NCBI GenBank assembly: GCA_041649295.1
Contig: JBAZNI010000001.1
Span: 310,001 to 374,000 of the forward strand
Source of the DNA: JACPLR01 sp041649295
Lineage (GTDB): Archaea > Nanobdellota > Nanobdellia > Pacearchaeales > GW2011-AR1
Direction: 5' to 3'
DNA length: 64,000 bases
The notes under the pieces were generated by a model. That model searched no databases. It was not told the DNA's origin and worked only from the letters and a program-made list of their open reading frames with translations. Made by a program: the position numbers and the translations under genes. The stretch's first letter is position 1; each line of letters opens with the position of its first letter. Below, piece after piece: positions 33,594 through 42,779 of this stretch.

Positions 33594-34157
33594 ATGCCCA
33601 GAAATCATTTTTTGTTCAGAAAAGAAAACCAGCTTAAAAAATCAGATAAAAGTATCAAACAAAACTGGGATGAAAAAATAATTTCCCTCTGCAGTTTAAT
33701 AAACAAAAGAAAAGAGTATTATACTACATCATCCTGTTCAGGAAGAGTTTTACTGCTTAAACAAAGCAAGGAGAAAAGAGATGATTTATTTATTAAAGTT
33801 TGGCATGACAAAATAAATTTTGATGAATTAAAAAATGAGTTAAATAAAATAAAAACAAAAGAACTAGTTTATTTTAAGCAGGAACCTTGTATCCTGCATG
33901 TTTCTTGTTCTAGTTTAGAAAAAGCTCAGGAAATTCATGATTTGGCAAAATTAGCTGGATGGAAAAGATGCGGGATAATAGCAACTAAAAAAAGGATTGT
34001 TGTTGAGTTAAACGCAACTGAAAAGCTTGAATTCCCAATTTTTTATAAAGGAAGGGTATTAGTTGATGATAATTTCCTGAAATTAGTTGTAAGTGAAGCA
34101 AATAAAAAATTAGGGAGTTCGTGGGGAAAAATTATAAATCTAGAAAAAGGATTATAA
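33594..34157 (+). CDS. taw3: tRNA wybutosine methyltransferase Taw3 (TYW3 family)
   Basis: 187 aa. Methylates the tricyclic wyosine base at position 37 of tRNA-Phe. EYYTTSSCSGRVLLL is the SSCSGR signature, VYFKQEPCILHVSC and AGWKRCGIIATKKRIVVEL are further TYW3 motifs. Full length. TATA-like region before the start (aaactttaataaac). Other wyosine enzymes are not in the window. Confidence 0.93.
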   Translation: MPRNHFLFRKENQLKKSDKSIKQNWDEKIISLCSLINKRKEYYTTSSCSGRVLLLKQSKEKRDDLFIKVWHDKINFDELKNELNKIKTKELVYFKQEPCILHVSCSSLEKAQEIHDLAKLAGWKRCGIIATKKRIVVELNATEKLEFPIFYKGRVLVDDNFLKLVVSEANKKLGSSWGKIINLEKGL

Positions 34158-34181
34158 ACTTAGCACCCATTTCTGCCATAT

Positions 34182-34841
34182 TTATGTTTTAACCCCATTA
34201 CACCATTCGCAGCATTGTTTTGGGCAGGTTGATTCAAGAAGAACCAGTGCATTGTTAAATAATTTTTCAGCATTGTCAATATCAACAGATATTTTTTTTA
34301 AAGTTGTATCAAAAATCACTTCGCCAGTTTCCAAAACCTCTTTAGGAACATAAAACAGCAAAAAAGCATAATCTTCTGTTTCATAACCATTTTTTCTTAA
34401 AAGAAAATTGTAAAAATTAAGCTGGTCTCGATAGTGCTCATGGGTATCTTCTTTGCAAGGGTATCCGCGGGTTTTATAGTCAAGAACAATTAATTTATCA
34501 TTAACACTATTAACCAACATATTATCAATCCCGCCATGCAGGATGTTCCCATTATCGTCCTTAAACCATAAACCTTTTCTAGAGTTTCTCCATTCTTCCA
34601 AGAGTTCTTTATTATCAAATAATTTAAGATTCTTACATTCTGAATTGCCACATATCTCTGGTGGGAGTTTGCCATTTTTCATGAATTTGTCAAAGTGTTT
34701 TTTTAGAATGCCATCCATTCCAGATGGAAGCGAGGGGAATATCCCATTTGGTCTCTTCCAAACATCGTGTTCTGATAGCCAAAAACATCTCGGGCACTCC
34801 TTCATTAAACTAATTGATGATGGAGATAATTTGTAACCCAT
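34182..34841 (-). CDS. Cas4/RecB-like PD-(D/E)XK nuclease with Fe-S cysteines
   Basis: 219 aa. YKLSPSSISLMKECPRCFW gives the first Cys pair; LHGGIDNMLVN and LIVLDYKTRG are the GxxD and DxK nuclease motifs, followed by EHYRDQLNFYNFLL (QxxxY). The C-terminus CPKQCCEWCN supplies the remaining cysteines, as in Cas4 and RecB-type Fe-S nucleases. No CRISPR array or other cas gene is in the window, so a repair or recombination role is more likely. Confidence 0.85.
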   Translation of the reverse strand: MGYKLSPSSISLMKECPRCFWLSEHDVWKRPNGIFPSLPSGMDGILKKHFDKFMKNGKLPPEICGNSECKNLKLFDNKELLEEWRNSRKGLWFKDDNGNILHGGIDNMLVNSVNDKLIVLDYKTRGYPCKEDTHEHYRDQLNFYNFLLRKNGYETEDYAFLLFYVPKEVLETGEVIFDTTLKKISVDIDNAEKLFNNALVLLESTCPKQCCEWCNGVKT

Positions 34842-34889
34842 GTAATAATAAATTATTTAAGGTATAAAAAAGTAACTATCACAGCATAA

Positions 34890-35648
34890 TCATATCTTGA
34901 GTACCTCTCTGTCTTTTCTCACAAGATGTTCTTGATACTCTGGATTAAAATCCAATAATTCATGATATGCTTCTAAAACATATCCAGGAATATTGTCTGG
35001 CTGAGGGGCCATATAATTAAACCCATATTTTTCTTCAGAATATACTATCATTCTTTGAAAATCTCCTAACATATCTGCAATTAGTTGAACCTGGCTCATC
35101 TGCCCCTGAAATCCTCTTTGATGATACTTTTCAAAAGCAACTTCTGGGCAAACCATTATTGGAGTTATTTCTGGCCATTGCTTTCTAACAGTTGCCAAAT
35201 CTCTTCTTAATGAAGAGGGCATATGAGAAAAAATAACTAATTCAGGAGAGACTCCTCTTTCAAATAATTTTTCTTTTGCAGAACCTATATTTTCTCCTGT
35301 ATTTTTTGATTCTTTTTCTAGTAGAATATGCTGGTCTTCTCTTGAAACCCCCATTTTTAATGCAACATCATACCCCATTTCTGCTTCTGTCACCGCATCA
35401 AGATCACGCCTTCTTTTATCAAAATTCCTTCCTCCCTGTCCTCCTGTAAACACTAAATAAGGCGCCCATTTATCTTTATACAATTCAACAGCTCTTTCAG
35501 CAGGCAACAAATCAATAGATGCTAACCATACTATTGCATCTGCTTTTTGAAGTTTATTCCAAGACTGATCACCGATTTTTGAGTAATCCCAAATAATTTC
35601 AGCTAAATTTAATTCTCTTTCAGTTGGCTGATAAACTCTTTTTAGCAT
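34890..35648 (-). CDS. DUF218 / YdcF-like protein
   Basis: 252 aa from ATG 35648. KADAIVWLASIDLLPAERAV opens the domain; APYLVFTGGQGG and ILLEKESKNTGENIGSAKE are the DUF218 signatures (strand-turn TGG and E-x-S-x-NT-xEN), followed by VIFSHMPSSLRRDLATVRK. Bacterial relatives act in envelope or vancomycin sensitivity, but the reaction is unknown. No membrane anchor is evident. Confidence 0.82.
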   Translation of the reverse strand: MLKRVYQPTERELNLAEIIWDYSKIGDQSWNKLQKADAIVWLASIDLLPAERAVELYKDKWAPYLVFTGGQGGRNFDKRRRDLDAVTEAEMGYDVALKMGVSREDQHILLEKESKNTGENIGSAKEKLFERGVSPELVIFSHMPSSLRRDLATVRKQWPEITPIMVCPEVAFEKYHQRGFQGQMSQVQLIADMLGDFQRMIVYSEEKYGFNYMAPQPDNIPGYVLEAYHELLDFNPEYQEHLVRKDREVLKI

Positions 35649-35697
35649 TTTAAATAGTAAAATAAAAGAGAACAAACTCTATTTAAAGATTTGGGTT

Positions 35698-36729
35698 CTA
35701 AAATCTCCTTGTGCTGAATATCTGCTCTTTTGAGTGTTCTATTTCTTTTTTAACAAGTTCAGAGTCTCTGTTTTTAAGCAGTATTTTTAATTCAGAGTCC
35801 CTTGATTCTAAAAATATATCAAGTGTTTTGAAATGATTTATCAGCTGTGAAACTTCTTTATCTGTTAATTTAAGAGAAGATGCAAATCTGTATCCTCTTG
35901 TAGGAATATTCTCCTCAAGAGAGCGGGCGAACATCAATTTTGCAATTATATCTAAATCAATAAGATTTTCAAAATTAAATGTAGATAATAATGTTTTTGA
36001 TTTTTTCAAAGGTAAATCACTATAATCTCTTAGTATATTGTCTTCTATTTTTTCAACACCCCTTATCAATTCTTTGTATCTTAAACTTATGATTGTCCCA
36101 ACATTTCCAAGCTCTGTAAAATATCTTTTAATCATTTCTGCTATTCTAAGAACGGTTTCCGCTCTTTGTATCACCTTACAGACATCTCCGACAGTTGCCC
36201 GGCCAGTTATTTCAAGATAATCTAACTCTTTTATCACTTTATCAAAAAGCTCTCTTTGTTTTTCCAGTAATTGTAAATTGCTTGTTACTTCATTTAAAAG
36301 AGTTGCTGTTGATTTAAGGAAATATTTTGTATTTGGAAGGTATAATGTTGTCTTATTTTTCCTTTCTGAAACTGTGATAACACAAGTATTTGCTTGTTTT
36401 GCTGTTCTTTCTCCTGCTTTATGCCTTGTTCCTGTTTCTGTTGTTTCTATTGTTGGGTCTGGTGTAAGCAAAACATTTGCATAAAGAATCTTTTTCAAAT
36501 CTGGAGAGATGACTACTGCTCCATCGAGTTTGCATAATTCAAACAATTTATTTGGTGAAAAAGGGCAGTTTACTTTGAATCCGCCGTCTATAAGACTTTC
36601 AAGTTCAATACTATGAAAAACTATTAGTGCCCCCATATTAGAAGTTATTAAATCATCAATTGCGGTTCTTAGCGGATTTCCCGGAGATACTTTTTTTAAG
36701 TAGTCGGTAATTGTCTCTTTTTCAGCCAT
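35698..36729 (-). CDS. disA: diadenylate cyclase DisA-like
   Basis: 343 aa. Makes the second messenger c-di-AMP from two ATP. The DAC domain has KLDGAVVISPD (DGA motif) and GTRHKAGERTAKQ (RHR-type motif, here RHK), with GALIVFHS and FKVNCPFSPNKLF before. A helical middle (VGDVCKVIQRAETVLRIAEM) and a C-terminal region follow, with an HhH-like KSKTLLSTFNFENLIDLD replacing the classical DNA-binding domain. 98 bases downstream of the next minus gene. Confidence 0.9.
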   Translation of the reverse strand: MAEKETITDYLKKVSPGNPLRTAIDDLITSNMGALIVFHSIELESLIDGGFKVNCPFSPNKLFELCKLDGAVVISPDLKKILYANVLLTPDPTIETTETGTRHKAGERTAKQANTCVITVSERKNKTTLYLPNTKYFLKSTATLLNEVTSNLQLLEKQRELFDKVIKELDYLEITGRATVGDVCKVIQRAETVLRIAEMIKRYFTELGNVGTIISLRYKELIRGVEKIEDNILRDYSDLPLKKSKTLLSTFNFENLIDLDIIAKLMFARSLEENIPTRGYRFASSLKLTDKEVSQLINHFKTLDIFLESRDSELKILLKNRDSELVKKEIEHSKEQIFSTRRF

Positions 36730-36826
36730 TAATAAAATTTACATCTATACTTTAAATATTTTGTTAGAGTAGAGTTATTTTACAATTATAAGATACTTTT
36801 AACTTTTAAAATTTTAAAAACACTAA

Positions 36827-38203
36827 TCATTCATATGGATTATCATGTGAAAGCATTTTGTGGGCTTTTTTGTAAATATCATACATGTTAAAACACATTT
36901 CTTCTGCATTTTTTTTTGCAATTTCTCTTATTTGTTTTTCGACATAACTGTCTTTTTTTATATCGTCTTTGCTGTTTATCTTATTCTTCTCTTTATCCTT
37001 ATCTTTGTTCTTGTCTTTTTTTGGAAATAAATTTCCAAAAAGAGCTTTGAATGGATTCATTTCTTTTGATTTTTCCTCTTCTTTCTTTTCATCTTTTTTA
37101 ATAAAATGGTCTATATCTTCTTTTAACTGGTCGAGGCTTTCTGTTGTTGCCCCTTCAATTAATTTTAAAACATCATTCATATCGGATTTTTTAAGTTCGC
37201 TTTCAAAAAGCGCAAGTTGGTCGCTGTTTAAGGCATATCCTTTAAAAGACATTGTTGCTTTGCCTCCAAATACATAGTGCTGTCCGACTTTGTTTGGTAT
37301 TCCTCTGAAATGGAATTCAATTAATAAGCAGTTGTAGTAATCTCTTTTTGGTTTTTTTATTCCTTCTGGCAGATTAAAACTTTTGATTTCCTCTTCTACT
37401 TTAATATCTTTCTTTCCAAACAAAGCTAGTTCAAGAATTATTGTATTGAATGGGGTTACTAATTCTGGGTTTCTTTCATTACCTCTCATTTCTAACTGCT
37501 GTGCTGCTTTTAAATAAGGTTTTACCCATCTAGAATATAACTGTAGAGTATTTACCTGAGATTTTAAGTATGTTACTTGAATCTGATATCTTTTTCTTAA
37601 TTCTTTTTCACTTAATTCTTTCCATTTTAGGAATTCTTCTAATCTTGGCTTTATTACTCTTATTACCCTTGTATTTAAATCCAATTTGTCAATTTCTTTT
37701 TCAGAATCTGCTGCTAAAAATGCGTCTCTTAGTGTTACAAAATTTAAATCCTGCGCCATTCCATGGATTGACCCTCTCCCTCTTTTTATATCTACATTAT
37801 CAAGCCATATTTGCTTTAATGCAAGCATCCCTGTTGTTCTTTTTTCTTCATTTTTTGAATTTGCATCATCATAATTTGCCAGTCTTATTTCAAAATCTTT
37901 TAAGTCATATATTAAATTAATCACACTTTTTATAACTGTATTAACCATTGCAAGATTATCTGTTACATTTTTTTGCATAACTGCTTTTCTTTGCCCCATT
38001 TCTGCAAAATGCCCTCCTCCTGGTGAAGAGGTAAAATTGTCTGCAAGTTTCTCAACTTTTCCACTAAAAAAATCATTCATTAAATCAAGTGTCCAGAAAT
38101 AAATAGGTTCGAGAGTTTCAGAACTGGAATTATAGATAAGTTCGTGTGTTTTGACTGCTTTTTCTCCAAGTTGTTTTTCAATAATATCTGCTATCTCTGC
38201 CAT
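36827..38203 (-). CDS. uncharacterised helical protein, 458 aa
   Basis: Begins MAEIADIIEKQLGEKAVKTH. Mostly helical; a long central coiled-coil region, then a Lys/Glu/Asp-rich linker (about residues 365-420) and a short helical end. Lies 98 bases upstream of disA on the same strand and may be co-transcribed. No domain recognised; the conserved look and length suggest a lineage-specific family. Confidence 0.75.
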   Translation of the reverse strand: MAEIADIIEKQLGEKAVKTHELIYNSSSETLEPIYFWTLDLMNDFFSGKVEKLADNFTSSPGGGHFAEMGQRKAVMQKNVTDNLAMVNTVIKSVINLIYDLKDFEIRLANYDDANSKNEEKRTTGMLALKQIWLDNVDIKRGRGSIHGMAQDLNFVTLRDAFLAADSEKEIDKLDLNTRVIRVIKPRLEEFLKWKELSEKELRKRYQIQVTYLKSQVNTLQLYSRWVKPYLKAAQQLEMRGNERNPELVTPFNTIILELALFGKKDIKVEEEIKSFNLPEGIKKPKRDYYNCLLIEFHFRGIPNKVGQHYVFGGKATMSFKGYALNSDQLALFESELKKSDMNDVLKLIEGATTESLDQLKEDIDHFIKKDEKKEEEKSKEMNPFKALFGNLFPKKDKNKDKDKEKNKINSKDDIKKDSYVEKQIREIAKKNAEEMCFNMYDIYKKAHKMLSHDNPYE

Positions 38204-38282
38204 AATCAGCTGCTCCTTTTTATTACCTTACTTCGTTTCTGAATTATTTAAAGGTTATCCTCTTAAGCATATTTACAAGAAG

Positions 38283-39374
38283 TTATATTTTCCAGACACC
38301 ATTTTCTTGCAGTATTTTTCCGTCAACGATAATTTTTGCTCTTGACATATCCTTGACAATATCCCAATGTATTGATGAATCGTTGCCCCCGCCATTTTCT
38401 TTATAGGCCATTCCCAGCGCCAAATGTATTGTTCCATCTATTTTTTCATCAAAAAGAAGATTTTTTGTAAATTTAGTTATATTTGGATTAACCCCTATTC
38501 CAAATTCCCCAACATAACTTGAATTTTCATCCGCATTTAACATTTCTTCTAAGAATTCCTTATTTTTATCTGCATTAAATTTTATAACCTTTCCATTTTT
38601 AAAAGTTAATTCAATGCCAGCCACTTCTTTTCCAGAATTTACCGCAGGATATTCAAATTTAACATATCCATTTAAACTTTCTCTTACAGGAGCCATGAAA
38701 ATTTCTCCTCCGGGCATATTTTCTTCCCCTTTGTCTGCAACTGATTTATCTCCGTGAACATTAAAAGTTAAGTTTATACCCTCTCCTATTAAATGTACCT
38801 TTGAGTTTTTTTTGAATTTAAAAAGGATTTTACCCATTTTATTCCCGAGCTTTTTCCAGTCAAGCAAACAAGCAGAATAAACAAAATTTTCATAATTAAT
38901 TAAATCCATTTCAGCTTCCTGCGCTAAAGATTCAGAGGGAAACAAGGTTGTGCATCTTCTTATTTTATTTTTCTCATTCACAATATAATCTGATATTGCA
39001 TGGGTTGCTTTGTTTCTTGCAGTTATTTTTTTAGAATCTGCTTCAGTTAGCTCCTTGGTATTTGAAGGGGAAATTATTCCAATATATTTTTGTGCATTTT
39101 TAACCATAAAATCAAATTCTGCAGGGAATCTTTCTATCTGATGTTTTTTGCCGTATTTATAAAAAAAAGAATTTAATCCAGGAAGATTAACTCTTATAAC
39201 CGGATGAGCCCCATTTAGTATTGTTTCTTTATATATCGCTTTAATTAATTCTTGGCCTGGAAGTTCCCCACTTATTATTACTACCTCGTTTGGTTTTACT
39301 GCAACAGAATAATTCACAAGCAATTTTGCTAATTTTTGTGTCCTTAAATCCATTAACTTTTTTATAAATTTCAT
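38283..39374 (-). CDS. M29-family aminopeptidase
   Basis: 363 aa from ATG 39374 (MKFIKKLMDLRTQKLAKLLV); a TTG 7 codons upstream is less likely since tttaaag sits about 30 bases before the ATG. Conserved regions include GEGINLTFNVHG, EENMPGGEIFMAPVRES, VGEFGIGVNPNI, and THLALG-like TIHLALGMAY with SSIHWDIV: the Glu and His residues binding two metals in thermophilic AmpS/PepS peptidases. Cytosolic, broad specificity. Confidence 0.92.
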   Translation of the reverse strand: MKFIKKLMDLRTQKLAKLLVNYSVAVKPNEVVIISGELPGQELIKAIYKETILNGAHPVIRVNLPGLNSFFYKYGKKHQIERFPAEFDFMVKNAQKYIGIISPSNTKELTEADSKKITARNKATHAISDYIVNEKNKIRRCTTLFPSESLAQEAEMDLINYENFVYSACLLDWKKLGNKMGKILFKFKKNSKVHLIGEGINLTFNVHGDKSVADKGEENMPGGEIFMAPVRESLNGYVKFEYPAVNSGKEVAGIELTFKNGKVIKFNADKNKEFLEEMLNADENSSYVGEFGIGVNPNITKFTKNLLFDEKIDGTIHLALGMAYKENGGGNDSSIHWDIVKDMSRAKIIVDGKILQENGVWKI

Positions 39375-39432
39375 TTTATAAGCTTTATTGTGCAATCCAA
39401 ATCTTTAAAAAAAGAGATTACATTAGTTATTG

Positions 39433-39795
39433 ATGGGATTATTTAGAAAAAAGAGAACAATTGATTTTACCAAACTTCCAGATTCAAGAGTAGCTGAGAG
39501 CAGGGAATTTAAATTTACAAATGAGGGTTTAGTTGATTTAAGGGATTCTGAACCATTAAAAAAATCTGCATCTCCAGTATCATCTCTTCCATCTAATTCG
39601 GGATTTAATTTCTTAGAAAATAATTCTGGATTCTCTTCTGATTCTGGTTCAGCAGGTTCTTCTGATTCTGAAACAAATAAGATTTTGACAAACACTGCAA
39701 GAAGAGTTGAAGAAAATTCAAATGAACTTTACAGGCTTTTGCAAAGAATTGAACTTCTTGAAAGGAAAATAGAAAGGCTTGAAAACGGAAGATAA
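39433..39795 (+). CDS. uncharacterised protein with Ser-rich linker and C-terminal coiled coil
   Basis: 120 aa from ATG 39433 (MGLFRKKRTIDFTKLPDSRV). Basic N-terminus, Ser/Gly-rich disordered middle (about residues 50-80) and C-terminal coiled coil (NELYRLLQRIELLERKIERL). Divergent from the peptidase gene. No family recognised; architecture suggests an adaptor. An opposing-strand frame at the same place is a shadow. Confidence 0.7.
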   Translation: MGLFRKKRTIDFTKLPDSRVAESREFKFTNEGLVDLRDSEPLKKSASPVSSLPSNSGFNFLENNSGFSSDSGSAGSSDSETNKILTNTARRVEENSNELYRLLQRIELLERKIERLENGR

Positions 39796-39869
39796 TTTTT
39801 ATTTGTATAGGATAAAAAAGAAAAATAGAAGAAGAATTTTAATAATTTAAGACAAAAATAAACAAATTT

Positions 39870-40064
39870 TTATTTTTTAGTAGATGTATATATCATATAA
39901 AGTCCTGCTAACCCTACTAATATATAAACTGCTTTTGCAAGCCATGCAACTGAGCCAAATACAATATCTACAAGATCCCAGTTTCCAATACCTACAAGAC
40001 CCCAATTAACAGCTCCAATGATAACCAATACAATAGCTACCCAGTCAATCCAATTTTTAGCCAT
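39870..40064 (-). CDS. DUF378 family membrane protein
   Basis: 64 aa with two transmembrane helices: IDWVAIVLVIIGAVNWGLVG and VAWLAKAVYILVGLAGLYMI. The VIIGAVNWGLVG signature and W at the start define DUF378. Preceded by AGGAGGTTGATAAAATGG, a strong Shine-Dalgarno sequence, unlike most genes here. Function unknown. Confidence 0.88.
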   Translation of the reverse strand: MAKNWIDWVAIVLVIIGAVNWGLVGIGNWDLVDIVFGSVAWLAKAVYILVGLAGLYMIYTSTKK

Positions 40065-40183
40065 TTTATCAACCTCCTTTCAATAATATTCTATATATTT
40101 TGCCCTATATAAATATTTTGGATTTAACTGGCAGATTAATAAGATTTATTAATGTTTGTTGGTTGATTAATTTATACATCAAA

Positions 40184-41848
40184 ATGGCAAAAGATTTTAA
40201 TGACGAGATTCATGCTTATGCACTTGAAAACGCTATTGTTTATGGAAAAGCAATAGAATCCGTTGTTCTTACTAAACTTTTTCAGCACGGGTTAAAAAAA
40301 GAAGGGATAAAAGATGTAATGGTTAAGATAAAAGAAATTGTCAGTTTTGTTAATTCTCTCAAAAATGATGAAAAAATTTCCGAGTTTAAAAAGTATAAAT
40401 CTTTCCTAAAAGAAAAACCTGCTGAAGAAAAGGGGCTTAAAGAGCTTCCAAAATCAGGGAAACATATGGTTTTTAGAATGGCTCCATTTCCATCAGGGGG
40501 TTTGCACATAGGAAACACAAAAACTTACTTGCTTAATGCTTTATACTCTGAAAAATATAAGGGAAAGACATTTTTAGTAATTGATGACACAATTGGGAGC
40601 GAGGAAAAAAGAATCATAGACGAAGCTTATAATTTAATTCCTCAGGCATTTAATTATCTTAAAGTTAAATATAATAAGCCAATAATATATAAGTCAGACA
40701 GGTTAAAAATTTATTACAAATATGCAGAACAACTTATAAAAAAAGGAAAAGCTTATGTTTGTTCCTGCTCTCATGAACAATTAAGGGAAAACAGAGCTAA
40801 CCAAAGAGAGTGTGCATGCCGGCATATGCCGATTGAAGAACAGATAAAAAGATGGAGGAAAATGTTTAAAGCAAAAGAAGGCGAATATACTCTAAGGATT
40901 AAAACATCTATGCAAAATCCAAACCCTGCTTTTAGAGATAGAGTTCTATGCAGAATTTCTGAAAGAGAGCATCCAAGGGTTGGAAAAAAATATCGGATAT
41001 GGCCTATGCTTGAATTTTCATGGGCAATTGATGATCACCTGCTTAAAGTAACCCATATCATTCGGGGTAAAGAATTAATGATTGAAGGAGAAATGCAAAA
41101 ATATATATGGGATATTTTTAAATGGAAACATCCAGAATTAATTTATGTCGGATTAGTTAAGTTAGAAGGAATTGGGGGAAAATTAAGCAAAAGCAAAGCT
41201 CAGAAAGAGGTTTTATCTGGGGAATATTCTGGATGGGATGACCCAAGAACATGGAGTGTGCAAAGTTTGGAGAGGAGGGGGATTTTAGCAAATTCAATAA
41301 GGGAATTTATTGAAAAAATCGGGCTTAACCAAAATGAGATAACTGTTCCAATTGAAGAACTATATGCAATAAACAGAAAGAAAATAGATTCTACTTCGGG
41401 AAGGTATTTTTTTGTTGAAAATCCTGTAGAGATAAAAATCCCAGAAGAGATAAAAAAGAAAAGTTTAAAGGTTAAATTATATCCTGAAAAAAACGAATAT
41501 AAAGTTATTATAATTGATAAAAATATTTTTATTGCTTTGAAAGATTTTAATGATTTCAAGGATAAAGATGTCAGGCTTATGCATTTTTGTAATATTAATC
41601 TTAAAAAAATTCCCCAGTTTATTTCAGAGGAGAATAATCTGAAAATTCAAAAGATACATTGGGTTTCTAAAAGTGTTAAGGCAAGAATAATGATGCCTAA
41701 TGGAATTTATACTAAAGGAATTGCAGAATCTTCTGTTTCAAAATTAAAACCCGGTGAAATGATTCAGTTTGAAAGATTTGGTTTTGCCAGATTTGACCAT
41801 TTTGATAAAAAACTCGATGAGTATGAATTCTGGTTTAGCCATGATTAA
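40184..41848 (+). CDS. gltX: glutamyl-tRNA synthetase (archaeal type)
   Basis: 554 aa from ATG 40184 (MAKDFNDEIHAYALENAIVY). MAPFPSGGLHIGN is the HIGH-type motif, KLSKSKAQKEV the KMSKS loop. C-X-CSHEQL...CACRH may bind zinc. The C-terminal anticodon domain is the beta-barrel form used by archaeal and eukaryotic GlnRS/GluRS (ends VSKLKPGEMIQFERFGFARF). Non-discriminating enzyme is likely as no GlnRS is seen, but GatDE is not in the window. An upstream frame to 40100 is unlikely. Confidence 0.94.
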   Translation: MAKDFNDEIHAYALENAIVYGKAIESVVLTKLFQHGLKKEGIKDVMVKIKEIVSFVNSLKNDEKISEFKKYKSFLKEKPAEEKGLKELPKSGKHMVFRMAPFPSGGLHIGNTKTYLLNALYSEKYKGKTFLVIDDTIGSEEKRIIDEAYNLIPQAFNYLKVKYNKPIIYKSDRLKIYYKYAEQLIKKGKAYVCSCSHEQLRENRANQRECACRHMPIEEQIKRWRKMFKAKEGEYTLRIKTSMQNPNPAFRDRVLCRISEREHPRVGKKYRIWPMLEFSWAIDDHLLKVTHIIRGKELMIEGEMQKYIWDIFKWKHPELIYVGLVKLEGIGGKLSKSKAQKEVLSGEYSGWDDPRTWSVQSLERRGILANSIREFIEKIGLNQNEITVPIEELYAINRKKIDSTSGRYFFVENPVEIKIPEEIKKKSLKVKLYPEKNEYKVIIIDKNIFIALKDFNDFKDKDVRLMHFCNINLKKIPQFISEENNLKIQKIHWVSKSVKARIMMPNGIYTKGIAESSVSKLKPGEMIQFERFGFARFDHFDKKLDEYEFWFSHD

Positions 41849-41859
41849 TATAATTTTTG

Positions 41860-42090
41860 GGTTAGTGTTAGAGACAATCTTTTATTATGGTTTTGTTTGT
41901 TTTTAATTGTCAAGCATTAGTTATTAAACATAATAAGCAAGCCATATTATCGCTGTCTTACAGATTAAAGAAAATATTATTTATAGAGGTTAATAATCCA
42001 TATCTTTCCCTAGCTTTATGCGAGTTGAGCGGTAGTTTTTGTAGAGTAGAATTGCTGTCTGTTACATTAACCTAAGCGAGCGAAGCGAGT
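41860..42090 (+). repeat. 231-bp MITE-like repeat, copy 1
   Basis: Begins GGTTAGTGTTAGAGACAATC and ends TTACATTAACCTAAGCGAGC plus GAAGCGAGT. It is about 98% identical (4 differences) to 45292-45522. Near-terminal inverted repeats GGTTARTGT and ACATTAACC. Occupies almost the entire 300-base gap between gltX and the pilin gene. A 62-codon open frame inside is not credible as a gene. Confidence 0.85.
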
Positions 42091-42153
42091 AGCATATCTT
42101 ATTTATTGTTTCTTATTAAAAACATTTATAAATTGATTCTTCTTAGTTTTAAT

Positions 42154-42615
42154 ATGCGAAGATTAAATAAAAGAGGGGTATCAGAAGTAATTGTTACTGT
42201 TCTAATGGTTCTTTTGGTTCTTGCGGCAATAGCAATATTGGCAGGGGTTATCCTTAATTTTGTTAATAAAGGTGTTGAACCTCTTGGTGGAGATGAAGGG
42301 GATTGTATTACCTATCAGACTAAAATAATCAAAGCTGAACAAGACATAATTGCACAATCTTTATCTGTTTGGGTTCAAGGTGTTGGACAAGTAACTCCAA
42401 CAGCAATAAAAATTATTGTGGAATCAGACGAAGGTACTGTTTCAATTAATACAACAAGTACACCTATAATTAGTCCTGGAGAAACAAAAAAGATAACAAC
42501 TAGCGGTATAACAACAGATTATACAGGAAAAACAGTTAAAGCAATTGCTTATATAGGAGCATCTAAAGACAAGGTTTGTGGCACTGTTGGAGAAGGGGTA
42601 ATCCTAGGGTTGTAG
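42154..42615 (+). CDS. archaeal type IV pilin-like / archaellin-like protein
   Basis: 153 aa from ATG 42154 (MRRLNKRGVSEVIVTVLMVL). KRGVSEVI is a class III signal (cleavage after Gly by a prepilin peptidase), followed by a 22-residue hydrophobic helix, LLVLAAIAILAGVILNFV. The mature part is Thr/Ile-rich beta sequence. No pilus assembly ATPase is near, so the pilin would use machinery elsewhere. Ends with VGEGVILGL. Confidence 0.85.
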   Translation: MRRLNKRGVSEVIVTVLMVLLVLAAIAILAGVILNFVNKGVEPLGGDEGDCITYQTKIIKAEQDIIAQSLSVWVQGVGQVTPTAIKIIVESDEGTVSINTTSTPIISPGETKKITTSGITTDYTGKTVKAIAYIGASKDKVCGTVGEGVILGL

Positions 42616-42675
42616 CTTAAAAGTTTATATTTTAATTTATAATTTGTACTTTTATTATTTTTAATTTTTAAAAGA

Positions 42676-42706
42676 GTTAATGTGAAAAAAACTTTGGGTT
42701 AATGTC
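42676..42706. repeat. short repeat AGGTTAATGT family, degenerate
   Basis: GTTAATGTGAAAAAAACTTT followed by GGGTTAATGTC resembles the sequence immediately left of MITE copy 2 (45272-45300). It lies in the 164-base gap after the pilin gene. Probably a decayed end of the same repeat family. Confidence 0.45.
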
Positions 42707-42779
42707 AAGAAAATCTGTCATTGTAATGTTTATTTATCTTGCAAAAAACTTAACGAAATTTGTTTTGAGTGGTTTTGTT

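Noticed and set aside
34182..34841. Possible CRISPR association of the Cas4-like gene
   Set aside because: No direct-repeat array or other cas genes occur anywhere in the window.
41887..42075. 62-codon open frame inside the 231-bp repeat (also at 45319-45507)
   Set aside because: It is only open because the repeat is conserved between two copies; composition is hydrophobic and erratic, and degenerate relatives do not preserve the frame.
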